A DNA stretch of 64,000 nucleotides from Chlorella sorokiniana (taxonomy: Eukaryota; Chlorophyta; Trebouxiophyceae; Chlorellales; Chlorellaceae), in contig CP084611.1 of NCBI GenBank assembly GCA_025917655.1, forward strand, positions 4,650,001 through 4,714,000, read 5' to 3'. Below are positions 11,753 to 22,642 of the stretch, in pieces (position 1 is the stretch's first letter; each line of letters starts with the position of its first letter). Position numbers and translations under genes: made by a program. The notes beneath the pieces are model-generated. The model worked only from the letters and a program-made list of their open reading frames with translations. It searched no databases and was not told the DNA's origin.

Positions 11753-14700
11753 TCACTCGGCGGCCTCCAGCAGCCCATGCCTCACCGCCAGAGCACCGCC
11801 CACAGGCACGTAAGGGTACCACACGCCCAGTCCCTTATCACGCTCGCAGGGCTTGTCCATCCGCTTGAGCTTCAGCTGCAGTGCCAGGCCGCTCCCCGCC
11901 AAGCCCCCGACCGTGAGCCACATAGCCGGCGGCAGGCTGCTGGTGTCCCTGCAAGACCAGGATGAACGGGGCTTTCGTCACATTGCCATCACCTCATAAA
12001 CCTGGATCGCCAATCGTACGAATCTTGTAAACAATTCGCGTCTAGCTCACCTGGTTTCGCTGGCTGGCAAGCTCAGCTGCGCCTCGCATGTGTGCCTGCC
12101 AAAGAGCACAGCAACCTTGCCGTCTGCCGGCAGCGCGCGCTGCAAGCTCTCCGACAATGGTAAAAGCCGGTACCGCTTGCCCTTCACCGGTGCTGCAGCC
12201 CCCAAGCCGCTGTCCCCGCTGCTTGGCTGCCGCGGGTGGTTTTCGTTGGGCGGGTTGCCTGCGGTGCCCTGTTCACCTCCTCCCACCCTGCCGCAGCCAG
12301 CTGCTGCTGGCCCAGGTGTGCTGGTGACTGCATCCGGCGGCCGCTCGCAGTTTAGTTGCAGTGTGTAAGTGGCCCACCACTCCCACACCCCTAGCTTGGC
12401 CTGGCGGTAGGCATCCACCTTGACTCTATCTGGCAGCGCATTGAGCTCACCCTGCAGGCAAGGAGGCATGCGAGCTGCATTGAGGAAGAACAAGCGGCCA
12501 GTGACAAGGGGGACGAGCGCAGAAGGCAGCCAATCAACAGGGGGTACAAGTGGTGCGCGTGGGGCCCATCTTGCAACGCGCACAGGCAGTGTCACAAGGT
12601 CCGGGCCATCACCTGTTGCCGCCCCAAATCCGCATCCATGCCGCACATCAGGTCGATGCCGCGCATCAGGCTCTCCAGGCGCTGCTGCGACAGCTGGCGC
12701 GCGCTCGGCCCAAACTGCTGCGCCCGCTGCTGCTCCGCCAGCGCGCCCCAGTCCCCGCATCTCAGCATGGCGGCGCGCATGGTGTGCACCTGCGTTCCAC
12801 AGTGGCCCGAAACTAGATCTCATGCGGGCAGGTGTGCAGCTGCGCGCCAGCTGTAAGCGCCTTTTGCTTGCCGCGCAGCACAGCCAGCAGGACATGCAGC
12901 TGCACCGACCTGCTCCATGATGAGCCGCGCCGGCGTGCCCACCGCCTGGCAGTTGTTCATCCCAAACGCCAGCTCATCCAGCACGCGCTGCACGCTGCGC
13001 AGCACCGGCAGCTGCGCAGCGCAGCACAGCGCGCAGGGCAGCAAGCCGGGCGGGACAAGGTCAGCGGCCAACAGCTGGTGGGTTTTGGTGGGTGCTTGCC
13101 CACAGCTTTTGATTGCGGGGGCTACGCAAAGCGGGCTGCCAATCTACAGCCCGGCACTGTCAGTGTTTCAGCCACTTCTACTGCTGCTCTGCGTTCCGCA
13201 GCCTCCCGTGGAACGCACAGCTGCTAGAAATTTCTGCTAGAACCGTTGCTGTTGCTCTGCGTTCCGAAGGCCCTCCCCCACTTTCGCACCTGGTCCAGCA
13301 GCAGCTCGTTGAAGTGGCGCTTGAGGCGCAGCAGGCCGTTGGCCCGCGCCTCGGTCATGTCCATGCGGGAGCGGGCCGCCGGGTCGGCCACCAGGTTGTG
13401 CAGCAGCAGCCAGACCTGCACATGCACGGCACACACGATGGGCAAGGTGTGGAGCACCTGCCGCACCCGCTGCAGCGATACGGTGTAGCCCGCCCACGGC
13501 AGCGGCGTGCAGAATGCAAGTACGCGGCGCGGAGCATGCTTGAGCCAGCCTCCGGCTGTGCAGAAGGGCTGGTGCAGCTCGCCCCACCAGGGGGAGGGCC
13601 ACTCTGGCTGCCTCTGCGCACCTGGCCATCCAGCTGGGTGAGGCGGTGCCGCTCTCGCGCTTCCACCGCCTGCCAGGAGCCGCCCACAAACTTCTCGGTG
13701 GCTCCGCCCCGCCCGCGCCGCACCCACGGCGGCCGATCCAGCAGCGGCAGCAGGGCCATGGCTGTGTCGTTGGTGGAAACCTGCAGCAGGCAAACCGTGA
13801 AGACCAGCTGCAGGACCTCCCAAGCCTGGACCCCGAGCAAATGACCGCCAGTCACAACCGGACAACCAGCAGCGGCGACGGTGGCATCAGACAGCGCCAT
13901 GCCTCCTCACTCTTCACACACTCACGATGCGCGCCAGCACGCTGAGCGACAGGCGGGGCGCGTGGTCCGTCAGGTAGCGCAGCAGCGTGGGCGCGCACAG
14001 GGCAGCCGCCAGCCGCACCTCCCCCTCCGCTCCCGCAGCTCCTCCAGCGGGCTCAAGGCCAGCAGCTCCTGGGCGCTGCGCTCTGCTGGGGGTTGACGCA
14101 GCAGGGTGAGCTGCTCAGGGGGCGCACCGGCTGCTTGCAAGACAGGGCACTTGGCACCCCGTTGTGCCCCGGCCCCTCGATTGGCGAGGGCTGCGGAGAG
14201 TCAATGATGCGAGATGTACCCCTCCCTCTTCCCTCCTCCCAGTCTCCCCCTCTCCAGCCCTGCGCACCCTTGTGCGCCGCGTGCTCGTGCGCCTCGCCGC
14301 TGCCCAGGTAGGCCAGGGCGCGGGCGCACCAGTCGCTCAGCTCCACCAGCGCCTCCTCGCTGGCCGCCTCTGCAGCTTCCTCGTGGAACAGCACCACCTG
14401 CGGGCCGGGGAGTTGCAAAAGGATGGTTGGGCTGGGGCGGGGACGGGCTGCCAGGGAAGGAGGGTGCCTGCACGATGCATCCATTTCGGGTTTTGGCAAC
14501 CGAGGAGGAAGCCTGCAGAGGCTGCATGCAGAGCTGTGCTGTGGGAAGGGGATGCTGCGGCACCTCCAGCAGGTTGGCCAGCGTAGCTTCTTGGTACAGC
14601 AGGTGGTAGGCCGTCACCGAGTCCACGCCAGTCGCCAAGTGCCCCTCCAGCAGCGGCAGCAGCCGCTCGCGCCACACCTGCGGGCGCCCGACACCAGCAG

Positions 14701-15214
14701 GCGTGTTGCGTGGCTGCCTATGCCTGCCCCATGCAGGATGACAGCGATTGAGTTGCGCCGGGCAACCAGGGCAGCGCCGCTTTTGTACAGCACAACTAGC
14801 TCGCCTCTGCCGCCAGCAGCTCGTGGACAAGCAGCGTCACGCGGTCGTGGGACACCAGCGCTTCCTTCACAAACTCATCGGAATGGGTCTGTGCGTTGAG
14901 GTGGGCCTGCAGGTTGAGCTGCTCCAGAGCGTCATGCTGGTCCAGCCAGGCAGCGGTGCCATACTGCAGGGGAGGGACAGCCGCTGGGCCTGGTCAACGC
15001 ATGCGTTGACCGCGAGCGCAAGCAGGGCCCCGGATTGCCATAGGCAGCATGATGTGATTGTACAACCAACACTTGCAAAGCTGCAAGCTTGCCTCCACAA
15101 CACCGAATGGCCGCAGGTGCTGGACGGCTCGCTCAGCCTCGGCGGCAGTCAAAGCAGCCTGCGTGGCGGCGGCGGGGCTTGCTTTTTCAGAGGGTGCCGG
15201 TTGGGCTTAGCCAT
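11753..15214 (-). CDS. ZMYND10: ZMYND10-like axonemal dynein assembly factor (DNAAF7), MYND finger not visible
   Basis: ZMYND10 is a cytoplasmic co-chaperone that assembles axonemal dynein arms. Exons: 15214-15093, 14963-14805, 14677-14564, 14397-14268, 14085-13926, 13781-13622, 13414-13290, 13011-12910, 12789-12612, 12452-12051, 11949-11753, about 610 residues. Family blocks run in order: EAERAVQHLRPFGVVE, WLDQHDALEQLNLQAHLNAQ, VKEALVSHDRVTLLVHELLAAE, VWRERLLPLLEGHLATG, LFHEEAAEAASEEALVELSDWC, LLRYLTDHAPRLSLSVLARI, NDTAMALLPLLDRPPW, RLTQLDGQVWLLLHNLV, RLKRHFNELLLDQ. Human ZMYND10 ends in a CxxC-rich MYND finger; here no CxxC pairs occur, and the last about 250 residues are an unrecognised tail with AKLGVWEWWATYTL and PPAMWLTVGGLAGSGLALQL. 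Introns 1 and 2 have GC donors (GAG|GCAAGC, GAG|GCGAGC). Frame slips: A run at 15183-15187, and near 14030. Confidence 0.82.
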
Positions 15215-15662
15215 GCTGCAGGTCCTACGATATGCCTTACGATTACCTGAACCGGTTCCGAGCCTGTCGCGGCAGCTTGCCCCCGCGCCAGCAAGTGCTC
15301 CATGGCGGAGCACGGCGGGATCAGGGCTGGGGGCGCGCTTGATTTGCTGAAACAATGGATACGGAAGATTGCAGATCAGGTTCAGCTCGGTCAACTCTTC
15401 CAATGGCAGGGGCAGCTCCCACGGCACGTGCTGCCGCCACACAACACGGCGTGCATGCATTTTAGACGCGTCACGGGGCAGGTCCTTGCATACGCATCTC
15501 GTTTCATTTCATTCTGTCGTTGCAGCCCGCCCTCCAAACCCACCCTCGGGCCCACCTTCGCCCGTTCAACGGCCGCGCGCCATCTTGTTGGCCACAGTCC
15601 CTGGCCCGTCGCTGAGCGGCGCTTTCGCCGCTCCTAGGGCTCCCAGCCGGCGGCAAACAACC
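15215..15662. promoter_or_regulatory. Divergent upstream region of ZMYND10-like and Mpv17-like genes
   Basis: The two genes point away from each other, so both promoters must fall in this 448-base interval. A minus-strand frame at 15460-15215 is open (contains LPLEELTELNLICNLPYPLF), but it matches nothing I know and is separated from the ZMYND10 start by the same frame running on; it may be 5' UTR. No TATA-like motif was recognised. Confidence 0.4.
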
Positions 15663-17136
15663 ATGCACAGCACCGCAGCCGGTGTGCGCCGCCTTGCAGC
15701 GGCGGTGGCGCAGCCCGCCGCCGCCACCTGCCAGCTAAGGTCTCGCGGCAGCGCCCTGTCTGCGGCCCGCCAGTTGCGGCACACCAGCGCGGTCCCCATC
15801 ACGGCCATCGCCACGCCTGTCCGCTCGCCGCTCCACAAGCGTGGCAGTGATGTCCAGTCGGAGGGCGGCGATGCGGCTTGGGCGCCGCCGCAGCTGCCGC
15901 CGTCCACCCTGCTCGCCTCCACCGCGGGCGCGCTGCACCGCGGCATGTCCGACCTCTGGCAGGCTTACCTGCACTCCCTGCAGCGCCACCCGCTGCTCAC
16001 CAAGGCCGCCACCTCCTTCTTCTGCGTCTGCGTCGGCGACGGCATCGCGCAGTGGCTCGGCGGCGCCCCTTCTCCGCCCCCGCGTGCTGCGCCTCGCCGC
16101 CTACTCCTCCACCGTGGGCGCCGCCACGGGCCACTACTGGCACCGCTGGCTGGAGGCGCACGTGTACCCGGAGGCCGCCACCGGCAACCGCTCGGTTCTG
16201 GCCAAGATGGCGCTGGACCAGCTCGTGCTCACCCCGTCATGACGGCAGGCGAGCGCCGTGCTGCACGCCTGACCGACAGACGTTGCGGATGTTCACGCTT
16301 GTGGATGTCCATGCGCCCAAACGTCACAGCGTGGGGCCGCTTCCCGGCGCTGTGCAAGTTATCTTGCCGCCATCTCTGCCGGAACCCGTCTGATTGCGGC
16401 TCGCCGGCGCCAAGCCTGCTAAGGGTGCCCTCCTGCCCGACCTGCCGCCTGCAGTTTTCTTTGCGGCGCTCAAGCTTATGGAGGGCCGCCCAGACGCCAT
16501 CATCCCCTTCATGCAGGCAAGGCGCCCCACGGCTTGCTGGGGGCGCCGTATGCTCCTGCGCTGCACCTCCTGCCCACGCTGCTTTCTATCCCTTGCTGCA
16601 CCAAGGCGTCAGACGGGCAAGGCAGGGCATTCCTGCTCAGCTGCTGCCTTGTACTGCTGCAGGAGAAGTACGTGCAGACGCTGCTGGCGGGGTACGCCGT
16701 CTGGGTGCCCTGGAACTACGCCAGGTGGGGATGGGGTAGGGGGCGGGCAGCTGGCCTCTTCACATGCACGCCTTCTGTCGGTCAGCGCCTGTCGCTCTAG
16801 TCCCACCTGCGGCTGCGGCGGTCTTCTATGCTGCTGGCATCCCCCTGGGCTGTGATTGGCTCCTGTCCTTGCGACCCGCCCCTCATCCTCTTTTCCTCCA
16901 ACACCCCGCTCTCTTGCAGTTTCAAGTGGATCCCCCAAGACCTGCGCATCTTGGCGGGCAACCTGGTGGGCATCGGCTGGGGCACCTTTGTCAGCGTGTC
17001 GTGTATCAACAACGCCGGCGGCACCCCCACCGCCCCCGCTGTCTGCCCCACCGTCGCGGCAGCCCTGGAGGCGGTGCCAGCGGCCTGCCCCACTGTGATG
17101 GCTGCTGTGGAAGCCGCCGCGCTAGGGCCGCAGTGA
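15663..17136 (+). CDS. Mpv17/PMP22-family membrane protein
   Basis: Members are four-helix membrane proteins of mitochondria, peroxisomes or chloroplasts, with proposed channel or metabolite-homeostasis roles. Start ATG 15663 gives a long Ala/Arg-rich leader suited to organelle import, then the family signature LWQAYLHSLQRHPLLTKAATS and VGDGIAQWL, RVLRLAAYSSTVGAATGHYWHRWL, LAKMALDQLVLTP, FFAALKLMEGRPDAIIP, EKYVQTLLAGYAVWVPWNYA, SFKWIPQDLRILAGNLVGIGWGTFVS, ending with a Pro/Ala/Val-rich tail to 17136. Exons: 15663-~16240, 16455-16516, 16663-16724, 16920-17136. Intron 2 has a GC donor (CAG|GCAAGG at 16517). One extra base seems present in the C run near 16067 (the frame changes within GGA/PLLRP). 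The first donor near 16240 is not canonical as read (CCCCGTCATG) and may also be hit by an indel. Confidence 0.82.
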
Positions 17137-17590
17137 GCGGGCTGCTGACCGGGGTGCGCGGGCGATGCCGCACTTTGTGCCCGCTGGGAGGCGGGCAGAC
17201 CACACAATCTGCCAGGAACTGCGCCTCCCGAGCGGCCCCGACACACCTGCCAGCGCCCTCTCAGCCCGCACCCCCATCTCTTTGTACTTCTTCTTTCCCC
17301 CAAGCCGAGCGAACATCCCGCCGCAAGCGACAGTGGCGACCGCCATTTGATACCCATAAGACCTTCATCGCGTACCGGCCCTTTCCTTGCTTCAAGCTTG
17401 GCTAGCGGCCGGGCCCATTCTTGGCACTGCTAAGTGTTGCACAGTCTCCGCCTTCCAGCGTGTGTCTGAACAGTTTTGATGATACTGCTTGCCCGAGCGA
17501 ATGATTTTCTCCCCCCTTCCTTCTTTCCCTGCCATAATGTGCTGGTGTCATGTATCAACAATCGCTCGTATTACTGCATTGGTGGCCTTC
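17137..17590. other. Convergent 3' region
   Basis: Lies between the stop of the Mpv17-like gene (+) and the stop of the CCDC103-like gene (-), so it holds both 3' UTRs. I see no gene, no strong repeat and no clear polyadenylation signal. Confidence 0.5.
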
Positions 17591-18417
17591 TCAACTGCCT
17601 TGCTTTGGATCCTCTGGCTGACTGCCTTCAACAACGCATGCCTCCCGCACCATGCGGCTGCTCGCCGCCCAGCTGATCTTGAGCGCATGTGCAAGGTTGT
17701 CCAAGCGCTGCCTCGCCTGTAACGATAGCCCAGCGAGGGCCACAGCAAAGCACTTCGCAGCCGCGGCGGCCTTCAGCACTCCAGCTGCCATGCTGCATGC
17801 GTCTGGGCTTGCCTCAGATGCTGCAGGCTCCTCGATCTCTAGGAGATCCACAAAATCCTGCAGCATTCTGCTGTTGAGCTCAAGCTTGAGCAGGCGCGGC
17901 AAAGCGCCTGCTGCGTGCGCCTGCTGCAGCAGGTGCCGTCGCTTGGCTACGCATGACGTCGCTCGCCAGGCGCGCCCAAAGTGGCTGCCGGAGCGCAGGG
18001 CGTTGTCCACGGCTGCCTTTTGATGTTCTCGCTGCTGCGGCTGCTGCTGGATGCTGTGCAAAGAGTTTCCAGAGTGCCATCCGGACCGAAGCTCAGGGCA
18101 GCCGCCTTAGGCTTGCTGCCCTGGATGGCCGCCAAGCGAAGGCCGCCCCGCATGGGCCGCAGCTGGGCAGCTGACACCAGCGACTCGAAGGTCTCCACAT
18201 CAGCGCGCTGCTTCACGGCGTTCTTCTTTGCAGCATCGATGGCCTGCAAGGCGCAGCGGCACCGGTGGCTTCGGTCGGCGATGGGGCGGCAGCAGGCGCT
18301 GGGGCTGCGAGGCCGGCTGGACGCCCGTGCAGGGGTGCCGGCAATTCTTGCCTTGACTCTGGCGTCCTCTGCCACTGCATGCTCCACTCTCGTCCGCAGC
18401 TGCGAAGGGGGCAACAT
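17591..18417 (-). CDS. CCDC103: CCDC103-like dynein assembly/attachment factor
   Basis: CCDC103 (PR46b in Chlamydomonas) is needed for axonemal dynein arm assembly and microtubule attachment. Two exons, 18417-18352 and 18243-17591, give about 239 residues, close to the 242 of human CCDC103. Exon 1 reads MLPPSQLRTRVEHAVAEDA then RVK; exon 2 starts AIDAAKKNAVKQRADVETF followed by ESLVSAAQLRPM, matching the dynein-attachment N-terminal helix (human ..AAKLRAVEQRVASYEEF). The C-terminal half has an RPAP3_C domain: GSHFGRAWRA, LLQQAHAAGALPRLLKLEL, NSRMLQDFVDLLEI, KCFAVALAGLSLQAR. The intron has a GC donor (AAG|GCAAGA); the phase-0 join reproduces the family alignment without gaps. A one-base slip near 18062-18068 (CTCTTTGC) separates the two halves. 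Head-to-head with the NUFIP1-like gene. Confidence 0.78.
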
Positions 18418-18706
18418 CTGTTTGACCTGCGAGTATGCTTGACCTTGAACGTGAGATTCAGTCGTGGAAGAGACTGAATTACGCTTTAGCATTGAGCACA
18501 ATTGCTCTGTCGTTAGTCGAAGCACCAGCGGCCATGCAGCACTCTCGGCTGTTTGGCGCTGGCGCCTTGCGTCCCTCGGATGCCGTCTCAGCGGCTGCGG
18601 GCATCATGCCCCTGTATGCTTAAGCCCCGATATTCATTCGCTATGATGCAGCATCTCTTGCTGTAACGAGCGCTGCACCAGCCCTGCAGCAAGGTGCCCA
18701 GGCACC
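18418..18706. promoter_or_regulatory. Divergent upstream region of CCDC103-like and NUFIP1-like genes
   Basis: This 289-base interval must supply both promoters. A 62-codon plus-strand frame (18435-18623) is open but has no recognised match and lies within the shared upstream region, so I do not call it. A TGTAA occurs at 18661, on the sense strand of the NUFIP1 5' flank, so it is unlikely to be a poly(A) signal. Confidence 0.4.
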
Positions 18707-21700
18707 ATGCAGCCGCCGCAGGGCCCCTTTCCCGTATATCCAGGGTTCACGCCCGCGCTGCAGTATCCTGGACAGCAGCAGCAACAGGTGGGGTGGGTTC
18801 ACTGTGGCGGCGCCAGATGGGGTCCTTCCTGGCCATCAACCGCCCTTCTTGTGCCCGATAGAGTTGCAACCGGCGGGCGATGCAATGAGCAGCCATGCTG
18901 TGTACTCGTCTTCGCAGGCCGGCGCCCCTGCTGCACAAGGTTTCGTTCAGGGAACCCTACAGCACCCCGGCTGGCAATTAGCTAGTCAACAGTATCAGCA
19001 GCAGCCGATGGCAGCAGCTTACCAGCCGCAGCCGCAGCCTGCTGCCGCCGGCAGGGTGATGCGGCCAACCGTAGCTCGGCCACCGCCTGCTGGCGGCATG
19101 ACCGTCCTGCCCCAGTATGCAGCGCAGCAGCCTGCTCAGGGCATGGGAAGCATAATGCGGCCAATGATGTCTGGCGGCATCATGCGGCCGCAGCAGCTGG
19201 GAGCGCCTCCTCGGCCGCCGCCACCTACGCTGCCGCCGCCTGCTCTCCCTCCCGCGCAGCAGAGCAGCAGCATCATGCGGCCGCAGCGACACGCGCAGCC
19301 GCCGCCGCCAGCCGTTGCAGGGCGGCGCTGCCGCCGCAGCTGCCGCGGCCGCCACCGTCGCCGCAGATTGCGATGCCTGGGGTGCAGCTGTACAACCCAA
19401 ACACTGGTGCCCCCATCCCGCAGCTGCCAGCCGCAGCAGCAGCCCCCACAATCATCATGCGCAACCCAAACACGGGGCTCCCATCTACCCACCCGGCCAC
19501 AGCATGCTGCTCATGCAAAGCGCCCAAGCTGCGCCTCACCCCCAGTGCTGCAGCCCCACACCCCCAGCAGCACCAGCAGCAGCTGCAGGGCCCGCAGCAC
19601 CATCAGCAGCAAGGGCAGCAGCGCCAGCAGCAGCACCAGCTCCCCCGGCCAGCGTCGCACGGCCGCGGCGGCGGCGGCAACGGCGGCTGGACGCCGGGCG
19701 GGGGTCGCGGCGGCAGGGGCCGCCCGGTGCTTGCGCCGCCCGCGGCGGCAGCGCCAGCGCGACATCGCGCTGCCCCCGAGAAGCTCACCGAGGATCCGGT
19801 GCCCCGCGCGCCGCTCTCAGCAGCAGAGGCCGCCGAGGTGGAGCAGTGAGTGGGGGCCGCCGCGCTGCCGTGTGCTTCTGCTGCCTTCCTTGCCGGCTTG
19901 CTTGCCCCCCTGTCTGCACGGCACTGGGCTTGGCGGTCGAAGCTGGTCGCTTCCCAGAGGCCCCACACAGCTCGCAGGCTGCCCCCACAGCCCGCCACTC
20001 ACCAACCCATGTTGGCGTCTGTCCCGTGTGCAGGTGGGTCAACGAGCGGCGGCGCTCCTTCCCCACGTCCGATACGGTGGCACGACGCGAGGCCGAGGCG
20101 GCGGCGCGGCGTGAACGCGGAGAGCTTGACGCGGCGAGGTGCGGCGCCCGCTGTGCCTGCTGCGCAGCCCAAGCGGCCACCCGTGGCACTTGCCAGCTCC
20201 GCGCCACGGCTGCCGCTTTCTTGGGGCGCCTCGGCCTCCCCAGCTCAGCAGGCTGCCCACGCTCCCTCCTCCATCCCTGTCCACTCCTTGCCATCCCCCC
20301 CCCCATCCCCATCCCCGGGTTTTGCAGGAGCGAGCGGCAGCAGCGCCTGGCGGCTATCCTGGCGCAGCAGTCTGCCATGGGGCTGTCCAAGGCTGCAGGC
20401 ACCCTTGACATGTACCTCGACATGCGGCGCGCGGCGGCGGGCGGGGGCGAGGTGGGTGGGCCGCGCCCACACGGCTTCCTGCTCATGTTGCCCGCAGCAA
20501 AGGGGCGCACCAATGGCTGGTATGCTCGCCGCGCTGGAAAGCACACAGCCGTTGCCTGCGGCGCCCTGGGCCCCAGCAAGCGCTGCGGGTGTGAGAACGG
20601 CCTGCTGGCTTGCACTGCGTGAAACAGGCTGCCAACCCGCACGTCGCAGGGCGGCACGACGGCGGGCGTGGCGGCCGCGGCGGCCGCGGCGGCCCCCCAG
20701 CAGCGCGGCTTCGGCTGGGAGAGCTTTGTGTCTGGGGGCGACCCTCTGGAGCCGGCGGCGCATGCGTCGACGGAGGGGGCTTTGGGGCTGGGCCCCGCTG
20801 CCCCCACCAGGAAGCGGGGGCGACCGGAGGGTGACAGCGGCGGCGCAGGCGGCGAGTTTCATGTGGAAAGCCAGGAGGACGGCGCCCCCGAGCCCGCAGC
20901 CAAGCGCGGCAGGGCTGACGGCGGCGACGACGGGCTGGCGGCCCTGGCTGGGTACGGCAGCGGCAGCGAGGGCGCGGCGCCTGAGGAGCATCGTGCCAGC
21001 GCTGGCCAGCAGCAGCAGCAGCAGCAGCAGCAAACCACCCAGGAGGGCCCCTTTTCGGATTTGCGCGGCCTTGCAAGCCCCCATGGGGAGGCAGGGGAAG
21101 CAGGGGCGGCCACGGCGAGCGCTTGGGCGGACGCGGCGGCGGCGGGCGCTTTGGCCCCGATGGCGGCAAGGGCCGCGGGCGTGGCCGAGGCCGCGGCGTG
21201 ACCTGGGAAGACCGGCAGGATGGCGGCCGGGGTGGGCGCGGCGGCCGTGGCGGCCGGGGTGGTCCCCCTGCTCAGCAGCGGCAGCAGCAGGGCCGTGGCC
21301 GCGGCGCAGCGCCGGCCCCGCAGCGGCCGTCGCGGCCAGCCCCGCCCACGCTGCTCCAGAAGCTGCTTGCCAAGGAGATACGGTGGGTTGCCGGCCTGCC
21401 CAGGAGCTTGGCAGGAGCCCCCTGCCCTCCCCTTTTTCCATTGAAGCGCCGTCTCTCCAGCCTGCCGACAACATACTGCAAGACATTGAAGACACTTGTG
21501 ACGCTGATCTAGCCTGCTGTGTGTATTGAAAGCTGCGGCTCCCCTCCGTTCTTTGCGTCCCTCGCAGGCAGGACCACAGCTACCTGCTGCAGGCCTTCCG
21601 CTTCTTTGTGCGCAACAACTTCCTGCTGGACTGGGCCGCGGGCAAGCCCCTGGAGCTGCCGCCCCCACCCGCGTACCCGCCGCCGCTGCCCAAGGCGCAG

Positions 21701-22083
21701 TGGGGCCACGCGCCGGGCGATGCGGCGGACGCAGATGGCAGCGGCGAGGCCGGCGGCAGCCGCGTGCAGCGGCCGGGGACGTGCGGGCGCTGCTGGCGGC
21801 GGTGGCGGGGGATGCGTTGGATGTGGAGCTATCTGATGAGGAGGAGGGGCTGTTGCTGCCTGGAGCGGCGGGCGAGGGCATGGACGCTGCAGGCGCAGAG
21901 GATAACGAAGAGGAGGAGGGCAGCGAGGAGGAGAGCAGCAGCGGCAGTGAAGGGGACAGCGAAGAGCAGGAGGACGAGGAGGACGAGGAGGGGCAGCTGC
22001 CGGGCGGCGAGGAGGGCCAGCTTCTCGCCGACGTGTATGCGCAGCCTGCGGACGACATTGATGACGACGTGGATTTTTCATGA
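18707..22083 (+). CDS. NUFIP1: NUFIP1-like box C/D snoRNP assembly factor, RGG- and acidic-rich
   Basis: NUFIP1 is the adaptor that brings box C/D snoRNP proteins to the R2TP/HSP90 machinery in the nucleus. Exons: 18707-18787, ~18870-19845, 20034-20138, 20328-20451, 20650-21382, 21568-22083. The N-terminal region is Gln/Pro-rich with repeated GIMRP/SIMRP motifs. The family-defining NUFIP1 domain spans exons 2-4: VEQWVNERRRSFPTSD, VARREAEAAARRERGEL, SERQQRLAAILAQQSAMGL. Exon 5 has a basic KRGR patch, a polyglutamine run (CAG repeat near 21006-21033) and RGG repeats. The end of exon 5 plus exon 6 give TLLQKLLAKEIR, then QDHSYLLQAFRFFVRNNFL, a conserved C-terminal box in plant NUFIP proteins, followed by an acidic Glu/Ser/Asp tail. 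Several one-base frame changes occur (near 19330, 19476, 19540, 21095, 21775), mostly in G/C runs. Confidence 0.78.
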
Positions 22084-22642
22084 GTGTTGCCAAGAGTGAA
22101 GGGAGTGTGGGCTTGCTCAGCAAGCCAGAACCATGCACATGTTGTGCACGCACCCTCATTTCCAGTTTTGCCTCCCAAACCTCCAGTTTCTACGCACATT
22201 TAATCAGTGGCCTGCGGATGCGTCTGTTAGCGAGGGCGTTGGGTGCATCCTCAGCGTGCGCCACCGCCTCTTGGCTTCCAGCCACGCCAATTACATTACA
22301 TATGATACACTTGTCCATCCCGGCCCGAGCCTCCTCGCCGCCACGGCTGTTGAGTCCCACGGCTTTCCAGAAGAGAGAGCAGCGTGGTCCTGGGGAGGCC
22401 AGGAGCTCCGCAGAGGCGGGGAGGGAAGAGGTCAAGGGGAGGGGAGGGGGAGTGAACTGGAGAGAGAGTGCGGCAGTGCTGCAGGCTAGTTTGATGCGGG
22501 AATAAAGAGTGCAGCAAGGAGGACGAAACAAATTCTGCAAAGACGGAGGTAGGCAGGCAAAAAGGCCTTGCTTCAACTGGGTTGCCTGCAGGGCAGGACG
22601 GTTTCTGTTCTTCTCTGCTCCAGCAGGCCCAGGCCTGGCAGG
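22084..22642. other. Convergent 3' region
   Basis: Lies between the stops of the NUFIP1-like (+) and armadillo-repeat (-) genes. It contains a purine-rich plus-strand stretch near 22395-22470. No gene or RNA was recognised. Confidence 0.5.

Noticed and set aside
16999-17570. Near-identical GTGTC(G/A)TGTATCAACAA at 16999 and 17548
   Set aside because: A 17-base similarity with no extension on either side; not enough to call a duplication.
19785-22199. Long minus-strand frames opposite the NUFIP1-like gene
   Set aside because: They are Pro/Ala/Arg-rich antisense shadows of the RGG and acidic regions.
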